From NCBI GenBank assembly GCA_951799445.1, contig OX637288.1:45957288-46021287 (forward strand): DNA of 64,000 bases, read 5' to 3'. This DNA comes from Pseudisothecium myosuroides (taxonomy: Eukaryota > Streptophyta > Bryopsida > Hypnales > Lembophyllaceae). Below the pieces are notes generated by a model. That model was not told where the DNA came from. It did no database searches and saw only the letters and a program-made list of their open reading frames with translations. A program made the position numbers and the translations under genes. This document shows positions 33,590 to 45,220 of the stretch, piece by piece; the first letter of the stretch is position 1, and every line of letters starts with the position of its first letter.

Positions 33590-35224
33590 GCTTTTCATTG
33601 TTTACAATAGAAATGGCAACTTTTTTAATGTTTTTGATGAAATAAGGGCCTTGCGACTAAGAATACAACATGGTCATTGTTTATTGTTTATCTTCATACA
33701 ACTAATTTTTGAAATTCCTACATTATTAATTTTAGTTTTCTGTGGATTAAAGTAACATTATGAAATTATCCTTTAGCATTCCTTAAAAGAACATATCTTG
33801 CCATTTGTTGAAATTAAAAAGAATTCTAGGTTACTAAGACTTTGACAAATTCAGATTTAGAGAGCTAGTCAACCATGGGCCTATATGTTAAAAATGAATA
33901 CAAATATTGGTTTTTAAAGTAAAGTATGTAGGTTCACAAGTCTCAAAGGGTCTTTTGTTTATTATATGATTGTCATGATAAATAAATGCAACAAAAGTGT
34001 AGTTAATTAATTGATTTTATATTTTGAATAGTATAAATTTTTGGTCCACTTAATCAAAAAATCCTTATAAATTTTATACATGACTATTTTAAATTTTTTT
34101 CAAAACATTTAAAATTTTCAATCCACATCAAATTTCTTAGTTCAACAGCTATTTGAGTAAAAAGAATATCTACAAGAACTATGCAAATCAAAAGTACAAT
34201 CAACATTTCATCAATTCTAAATTTCTATTTTAATTTTTTAATTTTTTCTACTAAATAGACCAAGTAACTTCTAAGAGTTGTTAGGTTATTGAAAATAGCC
34301 AAGCTATATAAACACCAAATTTAAAGCTATTTAAAATCCAAATTACTCTTATAACTTATTATTTACCATCATCACCTCTAGTATTAAACTAATTCATGAG
34401 TTGTCTAACTTTGAATGGCAAAAGAGAGAAGGTATGGAAGTGTTTTTGTACGTGAATGGTTATAGGTTTCAATCATGTGTTGTTTGTTAGAGCCACATTT
34501 GAAAAAAAAAAACACTTTTTGAAATATTTAATTATTTTAAATGTTGGTCTACTTTAGCAATGTTAAAAGGACAAATGTGTAACCTTCAAAATTTAAATTT
34601 TTGTAACAAAGGCCACATTAATTCATTAGTACATGATTCACTAAATGTTTTTTTTTATATATTTTTCTAGCTACCAAAACTAAATTTATTTCCAAACTTG
34701 TAATGACTTCAAGGACAAACTTGATATACTCATTTTTTTTCCTAGGTATAGATCTACTAAAAAAAAAGTAGTAATTTCTTATAGAAAATCCATTATTAAA
34801 CAATTAGTATGTCTTTCATTACTAAAATCCACTTGAGTTTTGAAATTATTTTAACTAAATCTTAACAAGTTATTTTTTCTTTTGTCAAAAATTTAGACAG
34901 CTAACAAAATAATTAAGTTTTACTTATTCAACCTCTTTATGCAATAATTTGAAACTATACGATTGTAGATAGTAAATGTTTATCCAACAAAATGTAGACC
35001 TTACCATAATGTTATTGAACCTTAACCTCAATAACAATGCAAAAACCAACTCATCTTCATCCAAATTTTGAGAAAAAGAGGGATATAGCTCCTTAAGATA
35101 TGTCAAACGGTATGTAGTTAATATACTTGTGAGAGAACTAGGAGCAAATGGGACTCCAAGAAATCTTCTACAGTGACTAGAATGACAAGTTGATACTATC
35201 AACAACCCATGTTTATAACATTGG
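33590..35224. other. AT-rich spacer, no gene seen
   Basis: Very AT-rich with many homopolymer runs. Short open frames are not supported by composition or motifs. I see nothing recognisable here. Confidence 0.5.
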
Positions 35225-35281
35225 CTAACCAAGCAATGGCCCTCCACATGCTAGGAAGATATTATGCTTTGCTAGATACCA

Positions 35282-35497
35282 AAGAGGAATTTATCATTAA
35301 TTCAAGGATTGGGGTTGGTTGAGAAGTCATATATGACAATTTTGTTCACTATAGGGGGGTCCTTTTTGAGGATGCAAAAGGAGGTACCTAAGAGGAATTT
35401 ATCATTAATTCAAGGATTGGGATTGGCTGAGAAGCTATATAAGACAATTTTGTTCACTATAGGGGGTTCCTTTTTGAGGATGCAAAAAAGACCCCGG
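35282..35497 (+). repeat. 108-bp tandem duplication in copy 2 block
   Basis: The phrase AAGAGGAATTTATCATTAAT starts at 35282 and again at 35390, and the sequence after it runs in parallel through TTGTTCACTATAGGGGG and TTTTTGAGGATGCAAAA. The RPB3 copy 1 block has only one such unit (near 4858), so the duplication arose in copy 2. Confidence 0.85.
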
Positions 35498-35704
35498 CCT
35501 GCTTCATTGGTAAACAATGTTATGTTTGGTATGGAACAAAGGGGCCCCACAATGTTGGTTAACAAAGTTGTATGAGTCAAAGACAATGTTTTGAATTGTT
35601 CACAAACCATGTTTCAAGAAATGTTTGAATTGTTTGGAAGCGGGGGACTCCCCACCATTGTCTAAACCAAGAGCTACCATAAAAGTTTACAAAACTAAGC
35701 TTAA

Positions 35705-36652
35705 CCCCTCAACATAGTTTCAAGTCCAATTCAAAAGGTTGTAACTTTTGCATCCGATGTCCAAATTCAATAAAACTAGTTGGTAAATTTGCGTTCTCTC
35801 TTCTAGTTTATGTGGTAAAAATTTCAGATCAATCCAAGATGTATTGATGTTTTGGAAGCCAATCGAAGTTCACAGGTTCAATTTGAGTTCACCAAACTGC
35901 ATTTGAATGCTGCAACTTTGGGGGCTTATATCTCCTTCATCTAATGTTTGTTTTCAATAAAATTTGACGGATTATGTTCCCCTTGAAGTCTAGTTATTGT
36001 GGTAAAATTTTCATGTCAATCCAAGATGTTTTGAATGTTTGGGAGCAATTTGAAGTTCAAAGTCTAGACATTTTTGGATTACAGAGAAACTTTGGCGGCT
36101 TGTTTCTTCTTCATACAGTGTCTGATTTCAATAAAAAAAAGATTTGGGAAAGTTGCGCATACTATTCTAGTTTGTGTGTCTAAAATTTCATAAAATCCAA
36201 GAAGTTATGAGTTATTGAGAAGCATTTTAGTAAAAGCAGGTTCAGCCCTGAATGTGTTTTTTGCAACTTTTTTTGCAATTTTTTGACATTTCAAAGCCAT
36301 TTTGCAGATATAATGAGGCAATTCAATGATGTTTTTTTTTTCACCAATGTGTTTATATGGTGGTTTTGAATCACTTTATAGTGTATAGTTTTTCTATTTG
36401 AGTAGGTTTAGAAATCGAATTTCACCTCCAAATGTGTTTCTAGAAAAATTTCAGCATCTTTTTTCTACATTAAAACATTATAATCTTGCAATCTACGCAA
36501 TCAAATGACTCCAAATTTGATTCACGCAATCTAAAACACGTACACTACAAGATTGTACGGTTGAGATTTTTATACCTTATTAACATTTTGAACTATATCA
36601 CTTCAAAAGCAATGATGTTCTTAAATCCAAAAAGGCCCTGGGCCTTGAGGGG
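35705..36652. mobile_element. TTAA-flanked element with internal triplicated module
   Basis: Flanked by TTAA at 35701-35704 and 36653-36656. The ends are CCCCTCAAC and the complement of CCCCTCAAGGCCC. RPB3 copy 1 at 5161-5172 reads AAGCTCAAGCCG where the filled site reads AAGC-TTAA...TTAA-GCCG, so this is a direct empty-site comparison. The interior holds three diverged modules of about 180 bp (about 35740, 35915 and 36095). Each has TTCAATAAAA, then TCTAGTT..TGTGGTAAAA, then CAATCCAAGATGTNTTGA. No transposase frame. Confidence 0.85.
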
Positions 36653-37096
36653 TTAAGCCGTCCAATCCTCCATTCTACTGGACTAGAGTGCCTGTCATGA
36701 CACCCCAAACCCATCTCCATAACGTACCACGCTGATTTAAGAAACAGACTTTGTTTTAAGCTTTGTAACTCTCCCAGACATTCATCTTCCTCTTCTTCCC
36801 AGTCAGCCATCCACGTTCCCTTCCCCTCACAAATCCATCAACGACTGCACTAACACGCATCAGAAACCAGAGCTCCAGATCATACAGGTCTTACGAGTTT
36901 GCAATTGAAGATAGCATTGTTAAGAGCTTTCAAACGGAGCCCGAGATGGAGCCCCAAATGGAGGAGGAGATGGAGCAAATGCAGTTCAATTCTCCAGGAA
37001 ATTCTCCAGTGAGAGTTGAATCATTCTCCAAAGAGGGAAGAAGAGGTTGGTGAAAGTTCCTTCCAGAGGTTTCCGAAAGTGTCATTAATGGAGACG

Positions 37097-39697
37097 ATGA
37101 GCAGCAAGTATGCGTTGCGGTTCAAGCTTTGGGACACGGATGTGAGCATGGCCATTCCCTGCGGAGGATGATGATGGTGGAAGTGCCCACGGTGGCTATC
37201 GACTTGGTGGAGATGACGGCGAATTCGTCCGTGTTGCAGGACGAGTTTATTGCTCATCGATTGGGTCTCATGCCTCTCTCCCGCCAGGGTGCCATGGCCG
37301 TGCTCTTTACCAGAAGAATGTCCCTGTGAAAGCGAATCCAGGTTCGTCTATTTAGGTTGCAACAATTTTCCTGATATCTCCAAATTTTTCCTCTCGTTGG
37401 AGAAACCAAACCTCAGTGAAATCATGGCTTTGATGGTGACGTGTGCAAAGTGAGGTAGCTCCGTGTTCAGGAAACAATGCATCTGGTCACATGTGGAGAA
37501 TGCACAGCCATGTGTGCAAGTTTTTCGTAACTCTCTGAAGGTTTCTCATGTTTTTGCAAGAGCCAATCTTCTGAAGACTTCGCTTATGACTTGTGCAAAA
37601 GCTAGCTTGCTGCATGTTTCGGTAATGCATCTGGATGTGGAGAGTTGATAGCTAGGTTTGCAAGTTTTCGTAACTCTCCAAGGTTTCTAATCTTTTTGCA
37701 AAAAACAAACTTCTGAAGACTTTGGTTGTGTAAAGCTTGCTGGCTGAATTCTCAGGTAACTATGCATCTGGTTGTGGAGGATTGACACTCAGCCAAGTTT
37801 GCACGTGTTAGTAACTTTCTTAGGTTCCTCGCCTTTCACAAAAACCAAACTTCTGAAGACTTTGATTGTGTAAAGCTTGCTGGCTGAACTCTGAGGTTAC
37901 TATGCATGTGGTTGTGAGAATTGATAGCCAAATGTGCAAGTAATTGTAAATCTCAAAGGTTTCTCATCTTTGGCGAAAACCAAACTTCACAAGACTTGGG
38001 TTGTGACTTGTGCAAAGCTAGGTAGCTGCACCTTTAGTTCAGGTAACTATGCATTTTGTTGTGTAGGATTGACAGCCAAGTGTGCATATTTTCGTAACTA
38101 CTGTGGAGGGAATGATTTGTTCTTGTACAGTTGTCAGCAATGAATGCTCTGTGGAACTCACCTTAAGCGTGACATCTACTTCGGACGGAGAGCTGGTGGT
38201 CACCAGCCGTGACTTGAAATCCGCAAATGATAGCGTGGTTCCAGTAGACTTCGATGTGGACTTGGCAGGGCTTGGACAAGATCTAACTCCTACGATGTAA
38301 ACTAGAAACATCGTTGAAAAACAAACCTCTTAAGTACGAATACAGATGGTAACCAGTCGATGAGCCAATTGTCTTTTTTGCAGTGTCCATGTATTAAAAG
38401 TCTGTTTCAGACCGTGTTGCAAGCGCTGCATTCCACGGTGAATGCTTTCAACGATGATTGTGACTGTCCTATACTTAACAGTTTGAGAGTTGACAATTAA
38501 GGCTTCACTGCCAAAACACGTTTCCCAGGGTCATTATACATTGCACCATATCGAACATCAAGTTGTGCATCATCTCTCATATTGCTTGCCATTTCTTTGG
38601 TGACGAACGTAACTAGTTCTCTTGTGGAAAATTGTTCATGTTCGACGTAACTGAGGTGACCAGTTTGACACCTCAAAGTTTCTGATTTATGACAATCATG
38701 TATTCATGTTGTGACTGGTCAGTAGCACGTAATTCATCACATTCTTTTTTATCGCCCATTGAATTCCTTCAGGTCTTACCCCGCAATATGCTGACCCTTG
38801 AACGATTGACCGACTCCATGGAGCTGGTGCTGGTTTGTGATAAAGCAGAGGAATTGCCGTCACGAAGCTGCTCAAGGGGCAGGAGATAGCCGTGCGAACC
38901 ATCGCCAGAAAAGGGGTGGGCAGCTTGCACGCCAAGTGGTCGCTAGTGGCCACAGTCACGTTCCACCAGAAGCCAGAAATTCTCATCAACGAAGTGAAAA
39001 CCCCGGTGAAAACGGACAAACTGACGCTTCCTGAGAAGCAGGCTTGGTGAACTCGAGTCTCACCATTACACAGGTCGTCGTCGCCCCCACCAAAGTACGT
39101 CTTCAAACTGGAACCCAACACTCAAAAGGTCCATACTCGCGATCCTCCTCCTCAGTTGCGAGCTTATCATATTTCCAGATGGAGTTCTGTTTGAAACGAA
39201 TCTTTTTCTGAGTTTCTTAATGTCTTGTAGGGGTGTAAATAAAACCATTTCTGAGGATGGGGTTTCATTGCCATTTCTAAGTGTATTTTTAGTGCCCACT
39301 TTGGAGGGTTTTCAATGCCAATTAAGGGGGCATTTTTGTGAATTGGCAACTGGAAAATTCCCAAATGAATGCAAAAGTGCTTCCTCGTTCAAAAGCTAGG
39401 ACAGATCTAGATGGAAGTGCTGTATAGCGGAGCAACTCTTTGCCATTTTACCGAACTCATTCAAGGAGAATTGCATTTATGGCTTGTTGTTTTTGCAGGT
39501 GGAGGTGTGAGCCTGAGTGCTTTCACCAGTGAGGAGCTGTTACGAAATGCCGAAGATTCAAAGACGTCGGAGTTGTTCGAAATCCAAGCGAGAGATGATA
39601 GTTTCATCATCTCTGTGGAGTCCACAGGAACTCTCCAGCTGCCAAGATATTCGTAGATGCCATCAAAGTAATGAAACAGAAGCTGCTTGCATTGCGA
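37097..39697 (+). pseudogene. RPB3: RPB3-like pseudogene (copy 2), 3' truncated
   Basis: Parallel to the gene at 5539-8142, but broken. Exon 1 has lost one base at about 37153 (GGCCATTCC against GGCCAATTCC), with a compensating extra base at about 37308. Exon 2 (from 38131) has a four-base duplication AATGAATG that creates a TGA at 38141-38143. Exon 3 has 12 extra bases near 39000 and a lost G giving TGG-TGA at 39048-39050. Exon 4 has lost bases near 39505 and 39640 and is cut off at 39697. One part is better kept than in copy 1: upstream of the ATG the FQRFPKV motif is in frame with MSSKYAL. It cannot make a full RPB3. Confidence 0.88.
37377..38110 (+). repeat. Tandem repeat array in RPB3 intron 1 (copy 2)
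   Basis: The same 110-125 bp units as at 5820-6410, about six here. The additional unit lies around 37740-37860 and carries CTATGCATCTGGTTGTGG and CACAAAAACCAAACTTC. Confidence 0.7.
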
Positions 39698-39850
39698 CTT
39701 GCTTACGACCTTGCTCAAATTCACAACTCTTCAAGCAGACCTTCTTTCTGCTCTTCATTGATCTGTTTCAACTTCTTGATCACAGCTGTATTGCGCTTGA
39801 TGCTCGATTCTAAAGTTTTGAAAAAGCTGGCATCTGACAGCCGTGGTCAG
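39698..39850 (-). pseudogene. UPF2: UPF2 exon fragment
   Basis: The minus strand reads DASFFKTLESSIKRNTAV, directly followed by IKKLKQINEEQKEGLLEEL, then with a frame break VNLSKVVSK (39698-39724). This is the very conserved start of a MIF4G region of UPF2, a nonsense-mediated decay factor that bridges UPF1 and UPF3. Only this one exon piece is present. The frame break between LLEEL and VNLSK lies at about 39725. It abuts the truncated RPB3 copy 2 and is on the opposite strand. It is a gene fragment, not a gene. Confidence 0.8.
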
Positions 39851-40089
39851 CCAAACAAAAGATTGTGACTAGCATATCTTCAGACAGGAGATTAACATAC
39901 ATACGTTAAAGTATCAAATCAGTGACACACATACGCACTTCTAACCTCATGTCCTTATTCCTAAAAGTCTCTGCAGCAACATGCATTAGGTATGATCCTA
40001 CCCGCAGCTTAGAGCAGCAAGTTTCTACAAGAAAAATTTAGCGCTCAGAAATATACCCTGACAGCAGTAATAGCCTACATACCGTGCCA

Positions 40090-40175
40090 AAAACTTGCCA
40101 AGAAGACTTTGCCACAGTTTGACCTTACCAATGTTCTGACAGAAAAGACAGGGATCGATGTTAAAGAGGGCCTAT
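40090..40175 (+). other. Short exon-like stretch, unrecognised
   Basis: The plus strand reads LAKKTLPQFDLTNVLTEKTG followed by IDVKEGL and a TAG. Composition and residue order look like coding sequence, and it lies between two clear gene fragments on the other strand. I do not recognise the protein. It could be a third captured fragment or chance. Confidence 0.3.
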
Positions 40176-40206
40176 AGCAGAATTCTGCTCAAAATTTTAT
40201 TGTATT

Positions 40207-40522
40207 CACAACAACGACAATATTGTCCCGCAGAGACTTCTCTTCCAGCTTCTCGAAGCAGTGCTTGAAAACCTGCAAGTGCAATTTCCAGTCTGTAAAA
40301 ATTGCATCCGACCACATGAGCTGACAACCTAAAATCTTGCTTTTGATCTGGATATAAAACAGTAATTGTAACTTTAAGGCATTCACACTATGACAATATA
40401 CTAATTTTTCCACAAAGCATGGAACCTCTTGAAGGAATTACAATTCTTACATCCTCCACGCTATGAAGGAAGAGTACACTAGTTGCATTGCAATTCTACC
40501 TAGGGGTAGTTGCAAGAAACAC
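40207..40522 (-). pseudogene. AP1M: AP-1 complex mu subunit fragment, two exons and an intron
   Basis: Exon a (40451-40522) reads VFLATTPR, a TAG, then NCNATSVLFLHSVED. Exon b (40207-40272) reads VFKHCFEKLEEKSLRDNI and VVVV. Between them is a 178-bp intron with GT (GTAAGA) and AG (TTGCAG) ends, joined in phase. This is the longin-domain end of the AP-1 medium chain, a clathrin adaptor of the trans-Golgi. The TAG replaces the Gln of the family motif before NCN. Because the intron is kept, the piece came from genomic DNA, not from mRNA. Both ends are cut inside exons. Confidence 0.85.
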
Positions 40523-42180
40523 TTCACGTTTTTCCGTCAAAATTGCGTTTTTTGGCCACAAGACTGGCAATACTATGCAATACTAACAATACTACGTTTT
40601 AGCAACGCCTCGACAATTCTGAACCGTCGATTCAAAGCGCCTGCAGATTTGAACTGTTGATTGAGTATTATGCTGTACTATGCAGTACTACAGACTATTA
40701 CAAAGTATTGTAGAAGTCACTGGGAGCAAAAAAATAGCAGAAAAGGGGTCTGTGGAGATTTTCATTTTCAGTAATTAAAAAATAAATCAAAAAAATTCCA
40801 TAAAAAGATTAATTTTGTTGGAGAAGATTGCGCTTGCATTGCACCAAAAAATTCATGACGGAAAATTTCTCCCTCTTCGTAGCTTTCGTGCAAAGGAAGG
40901 TCACTTTGACCCCATGTGTGCAACAGACATGTTGCTATTTTCATAAAAACTCATTGTCATCCCTTGTAATGTTAATAGACCTCTAACATGTCCAATTTGT
41001 GACTTCAAATTTGCATTTTTGGGTCAAAAATAGGACTAAAAACCCCCCAAATGGCCAAGGTAGACACCCAATTATAAAAATATAATTCAAATGAGACCCT
41101 ACAAGTTCCAACTTCAACAAGTCATAACTTATTCATACAACATCCAAATTATTCATATTTTATTGCCTTGAATCCTCTCAAAAACTTATGACAAAACTGG
41201 GACAAGATCCACGAAAAGAAATTCCATTCCATCATTGGAAACCACTCCAAACAGATGAATCAACCCCTGATGTTGGTGGTCATTATTCACTTAGTGTCCA
41301 ATTTAGCAGCTCGCAATTACTAGCAACAATTCCCACCGTTCCGGAGGATGCTGGAAGATACCATTCCAGATGATAAAAAGAAGGCCCCAGATCTTACTAG
41401 TAGAGAACCAAGTTTCGTGGGCAAAACTCACAATCAGAAAGGCGCCCTCTCGAATATCAAGGCCCGCGAATTGAGTAAGCTCCAACACAAGTCATTCAGT
41501 TGCTCTGCACATTACAAATTGATTAATAGGGCAACCAATCCATGCGATGCCAACCTCTCTCTCACCACGTCCACAAAACATCAACAACTCCTCAAGAACA
41601 AGAATGCAATCCTAAACCCCTGAATCCAACCCTAAGAAATCTAGATCGAGGGGATGCACTAGCTCCACCAACTCCACGGCATCGACCAGGATCCACACAC
41701 ACACAACACACGCCCGATACGACTTCCACCCTGACTGAAATATTGCAATCTCGCGCAAACACCAATCCCCCGAGTTGAGCAATATCCAGAGCCGAAAATG
41801 GGTCCAAAATGGGTGCAGAGTATGCAGATCGACATCTGGTCATTCCCTAAATTAGCCGCACACACTCAGGTCAATCGAATTACACATATGACACTGTTCA
41901 CCTTCAAGGGAAACACCGTGCGTTCCCATGCACATGGGTCAAGTGGAAACGCAGCACAGGCGCCCTGTGAAGTGGGTACAGGTCGGTACAGACTCAAAAA
42001 CTTTGGATCCAAAGAATATGAACAAGTGGGTCCAGGTCCAGACTCCTTTGTCTTCTACTGTGAGGAATCTTTACCGATAGTTGAAAAAGGTATCGTCTTT
42101 GAAAATACTGTATGTTTGACATCGTCAGGATGGTGTCGGTTTCAGCATGCAACTTACTGCAGTTTGAGAAACGTTTTGTC
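40523..42180. other. Spacer without recognised gene
   Basis: 40540-40720 has several copies of CAATACTA/AGTACTA-like phrases. Around 41350-42180 base composition is more even, and open frames exist on both strands (for example 41798-42184 plus), but none shows a domain or conserved motif that I know. The stretch could hold a 5' exon or promoter, but I cannot support a call. Confidence 0.4.
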
Positions 42181-42183
42181 TTA

Positions 42184-42535
42184 GGGCCGCTTTACATCTA
42201 GAGGCCGGGCCAATTTGGTGTGTTAGAGGCCAACAATCCAAGCTTGTGATTGGTTGAAAGGCTCAAATCAACCCCAACCCCTTTACACCAAGAGGCAGGG
42301 CCATTTGCTATGTCAGAATTTTTTTTCCTCAAATAGACGATCTGACGTGGCCCGAGCATGGCCCGAGCTTGTTGAATTGGGTGCACCAAATATGGGAGGC
42401 CAATTCGAGGCTAATTCTTGGCCTGGAGGCCAATGTCAGATTAGTTAAGGCCGGCCTTTAGCCCAAGAATGGGCTGAAATTTTGGGCAATTGGCTTGGTG
42501 ATGAATTGGCCCGGCCTCTAGGTGTAAAGCGGCCC
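42184..42535. mobile_element. PIF/Harbinger-type (Tourist-like) MITE
   Basis: A long terminal inverted repeat of about 33 bp starts GGGCCGCTTTACATCTAGAG and ends with the complement of GGGCCGCTTTACACCTAGAG, flanked by TTA on both sides (42181-42183 and 42536-42538). The TTA duplication and the GGGCC start are the PIF/Harbinger pattern. Inside, a piece resembling the terminus (CTTTACACCAAGAGGC near 42282) occurs as a subterminal repeat. It is 352 bp with no transposase. Confidence 0.85.
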
Positions 42536-42737
42536 TTAACAAGGTACGCCACGAGAGGCTCTATCCCTGCAGCACTGGCTCATTTTTCGTGTAAGGTCCT
42601 ACTCAATTTCGTCACATGTACGATTCTGTTGATGCAAAGCATCCTCTCCTTCAGTCCACAGACAATAATTCATACAAGTTTTAAAATTTAAAAATTATTA
42701 TTTCCTTGGATCACATGGGCCAGTATTACCACATATA

Positions 42738-42912
42738 CAATAAAACCTCTCTAAGTTGATCGGTCCCAGACCGGTCTTAAAGATTGGTTTATAGAGGTTT
42801 ATTGACTTCTAGAGGGTCATTTTTAATCATAGCCTTTGTTATGTGGCCCAGTCCGCGATTGGTCTGACATGATTAGTTTACAAAGGTTTATCAACTTAGA
42901 GAGGTTCTACTG
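42738..42912. mobile_element. Emigrant/pogo-like MITE (175 bp)
   Basis: Termini CAATAAAACCTCTCTAAGTT and the complement of CAGTAGAACCTCTCTAAGTT, flanked by TA on each side (42736-42737 and 42913-42914). The CAGTAAAACCTCT-like start is the known form of plant pogo-like MITEs of the Tc1/mariner superfamily. No coding frame. Confidence 0.85.
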
Positions 42913-42914
42913 TA

Positions 42915-44283
42915 TCATGGTGCCAAGCATCACACAGTACCAAGGCAAGCTGGCAAACCCAAAAATTCAATTCATCCAAATTATAACACTATTTAATGGG
43001 ATCATTTTAAATTAATTCAACTACAAAGTTGACCTAGAGGATGTAATTAGTTGTACCTAAGTGAACACAAATCACAAAATTAGTACTAAGGTTGAATCAC
43101 CCATTCCTAATCACTTAAGCAATTTCCGCACAGATGAGGAGCAATGTGAGGCAAAGGAAATTTGTTTCTTGTAGAGAAATAAGAAACATTGGGACTCTAA
43201 ATTTTTCGTAATTTTATCCTCAAAATTGAAATTACTATGAATTACAGGAGCCAAAAAGTGTTCCAAACGCATTACCAATCACTAGAGTCTTCTAATTCCA
43301 ATCATAGCCAAAACTACTTTGCCACTCAGTATTTCCCATACATTTTATGACACTTTGAGACATGTATCATGACCTTATTAGTCCCAACCTTGAAAAAGGA
43401 AAAAAAACATTCTAAGCCTTGGTTGGAAATAGAACACCCTATAAGTTGGGAATTGGCTCCTGGTTGGTAATTGGTGGTCCGACCTTAGTTGTTGCGTCTT
43501 ACTTTTCACAATTGTGTTTTTTCTTTCTTTTCTTTGAAAAGTGATGGTGCTTTCATGAAAACAAATAGAGAAACACATAATCAATCCAGCTCATAAGTCC
43601 GAGTCATCCAAGGGAAGAGATTGGAAGGCATATATTCCACTTAGGTTGGCTGAAATTACTTGATCAAAAAACCTCATTTTTGCACCAAGTGCTAACCAAA
43701 TATTTTCATTTTCTAAAAGATAATCAAATTCCTTTTTACTCTTTTTTTCTATCAACCCTGGCGAGAGAAAACAAGACAGAAGAAGGCTGCACATAGCGGA
43801 CAAAGCCTGCTATGGCAAGTGAGGCCTGCAATCAATGCCACAATCCAAAGGCCTAGTCCGGCAAGCAACTGAAGGCCGATTTGATAACCACGGCGAGAAG
43901 AAGAATTGAAAAAGAATAGGTTTTACACTGAATAGGGAAATTAGGTTGCCCCACACTAATTTCTCCACATTCTACACTATATCAATATCACAGTTACTAC
44001 AAAAGGATGGAGTGATGTGGGAAACATGTGTGCAGCATGGGTTGGTGTACTAATTCATGGCTCAGGATTAGAGAATGGCTTGTGCCTCCATCTGGACAAG
44101 CAATGAATCATGAGGTAACATGAGGTAACTTCTCTATGGGAAGGCAACCTAATTGTCAAGGCAACCCAATTTCACTATTTAGTGTAGAAGACAAACAATT
44201 GTGCTTCTTCATTGCCCCAATGTTGCTTGCTTATTCATGTGTAAAGGGCTCTAACGATTTCTGATTTTAGCAATGTAGGGCCC
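42915..44283. other. Spacer without recognised gene
   Basis: AT-rich with scattered short open frames. A short frame at 43591-43803 on the minus strand has no recognisable domain. I see no repeat structure or gene here. Confidence 0.4.
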
Positions 44284-44287
44284 TTAA

Positions 44288-45220
44288 CCCCTAAAGGACC
44301 GAGGCCTTTTTTCTGCCAAAAAACACTGAAAACTGCCATTTCTATAGCAAAGAATAAAAAAAATTGAAAAATGTTTTTTTTTTCACATCCAACCGTAGGA
44401 TCTTACACCTAACTAGTATAAGAATGTGTGGAATTTTTTTTAGAATTTTTGACCACACAGATTGCAAGATATTTGCATTTAAAGTGAAAAAAACAAGTTT
44501 TTCAACACATTGCGGGACTAGATTTTTTGACTTTAAACATTTTTAACTTAAAATTTTTGCACTACAGAGTTTTGAGCTTTTATTTTTTATAGTGGAGAAT
44601 TGAGTTGAGAGTCTAGAAAAAAAATAATATTCAAAAAAAACTTAATTATCATTCTTAAAAAAATTGTGAAGTAGATGTAGGTACAAGATAGAAGGAAAAT
44701 CTAAAACATTCATATATTTTAGATGGACTTAAAATGCACTAATCCCAATGTTGAGATTGTTCTAACAAGAATATCAGACCATCCAAAAAAAAAATTTGAA
44801 AAATTTGAAAAATTGCATTCAGAAATGAATCCCAAAGTTATTTTTTTCAAGAAGATGCTTTAACTGCCCAAAAAACAAGAATGTCCATAACTTTCTCATA
44901 ACATATCCAAATGAAATGAATCAAAGCTTTCCGAAAAGCCAAAAATATAATCTATGAGAAAAAAAATATTAAAAAAAAAAATTCAAATTTTTGTCCCTTT
45001 TTTTTTGCTGCCCGAGCTGCCCCCCCGTAGCCTATTTTGAGCATATATGGTCATAACTTTTTTTCCTGGGCACCGATTGTGAAAAAAATTATATTCCCTT
45101 GAAGCTAATCAGTTTTTCTACCTCCAAAAAAAGTTTCAAAAAATTAGGAGAAAATTTCAGCCCGTAGGTACCTGCCCAAAAACGCATTTGTCCCCCGTAG
45201 GGACAATGGTCCTTTAGGGG
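44288..45220. mobile_element. TTAA-flanked element, CCCCTAAAGG family, copy 2
   Basis: Termini CCCCTAAAGGACCGAGGC and the complement of CCCCTAAAGGACCATTGTC, flanked by TTAA at 44284-44287 and 45221-45224; 933 bp. It shares with 17291-18213 the order of internal blocks: ACTGAAAACTGCCATTTC, AACCGTAGGATCTT, AGATTGCAAGATATTTGC, GTCCATAACTTTCTCAT and, near the right end, GCCCGAGCTGCC..CATAACTTTTTT. No transposase frame. Confidence 0.85.

Larger units (their letters stand above)
35225..39697 (+). repeat. Segmental duplication, RPB3 block, copy 2
   Basis: Matches 4803-7985. Differences: a tandem duplication at 35282-35497, a TTAA-type element at 35705-36652, about 80 bp of extra sequence after that element, one more intron-1 repeat unit, and many small indels. 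Similarity stops abruptly at about 39697 inside RPB3 exon 4, where UPF2-like sequence on the other strand begins. Confidence 0.85.

Noticed and set aside
35705..36652. LTR retrotransposon or solo LTR
   Set aside because: The ends are inverted, not direct, repeats, and the flanking duplication is TTAA with an empty site in the paralogue; no TG..CA ends.
40207..40522. A complete AP-1 mu gene
   Set aside because: Only two partial exons are present, one with a nonsense codon, and no further mu sequence appears on either side.
41798..42184. Plus-strand open frame of 128 codons
   Set aside because: It shows no recognisable domain or splice context, and its end runs into the PIF/Harbinger-type element, so chance is more likely.
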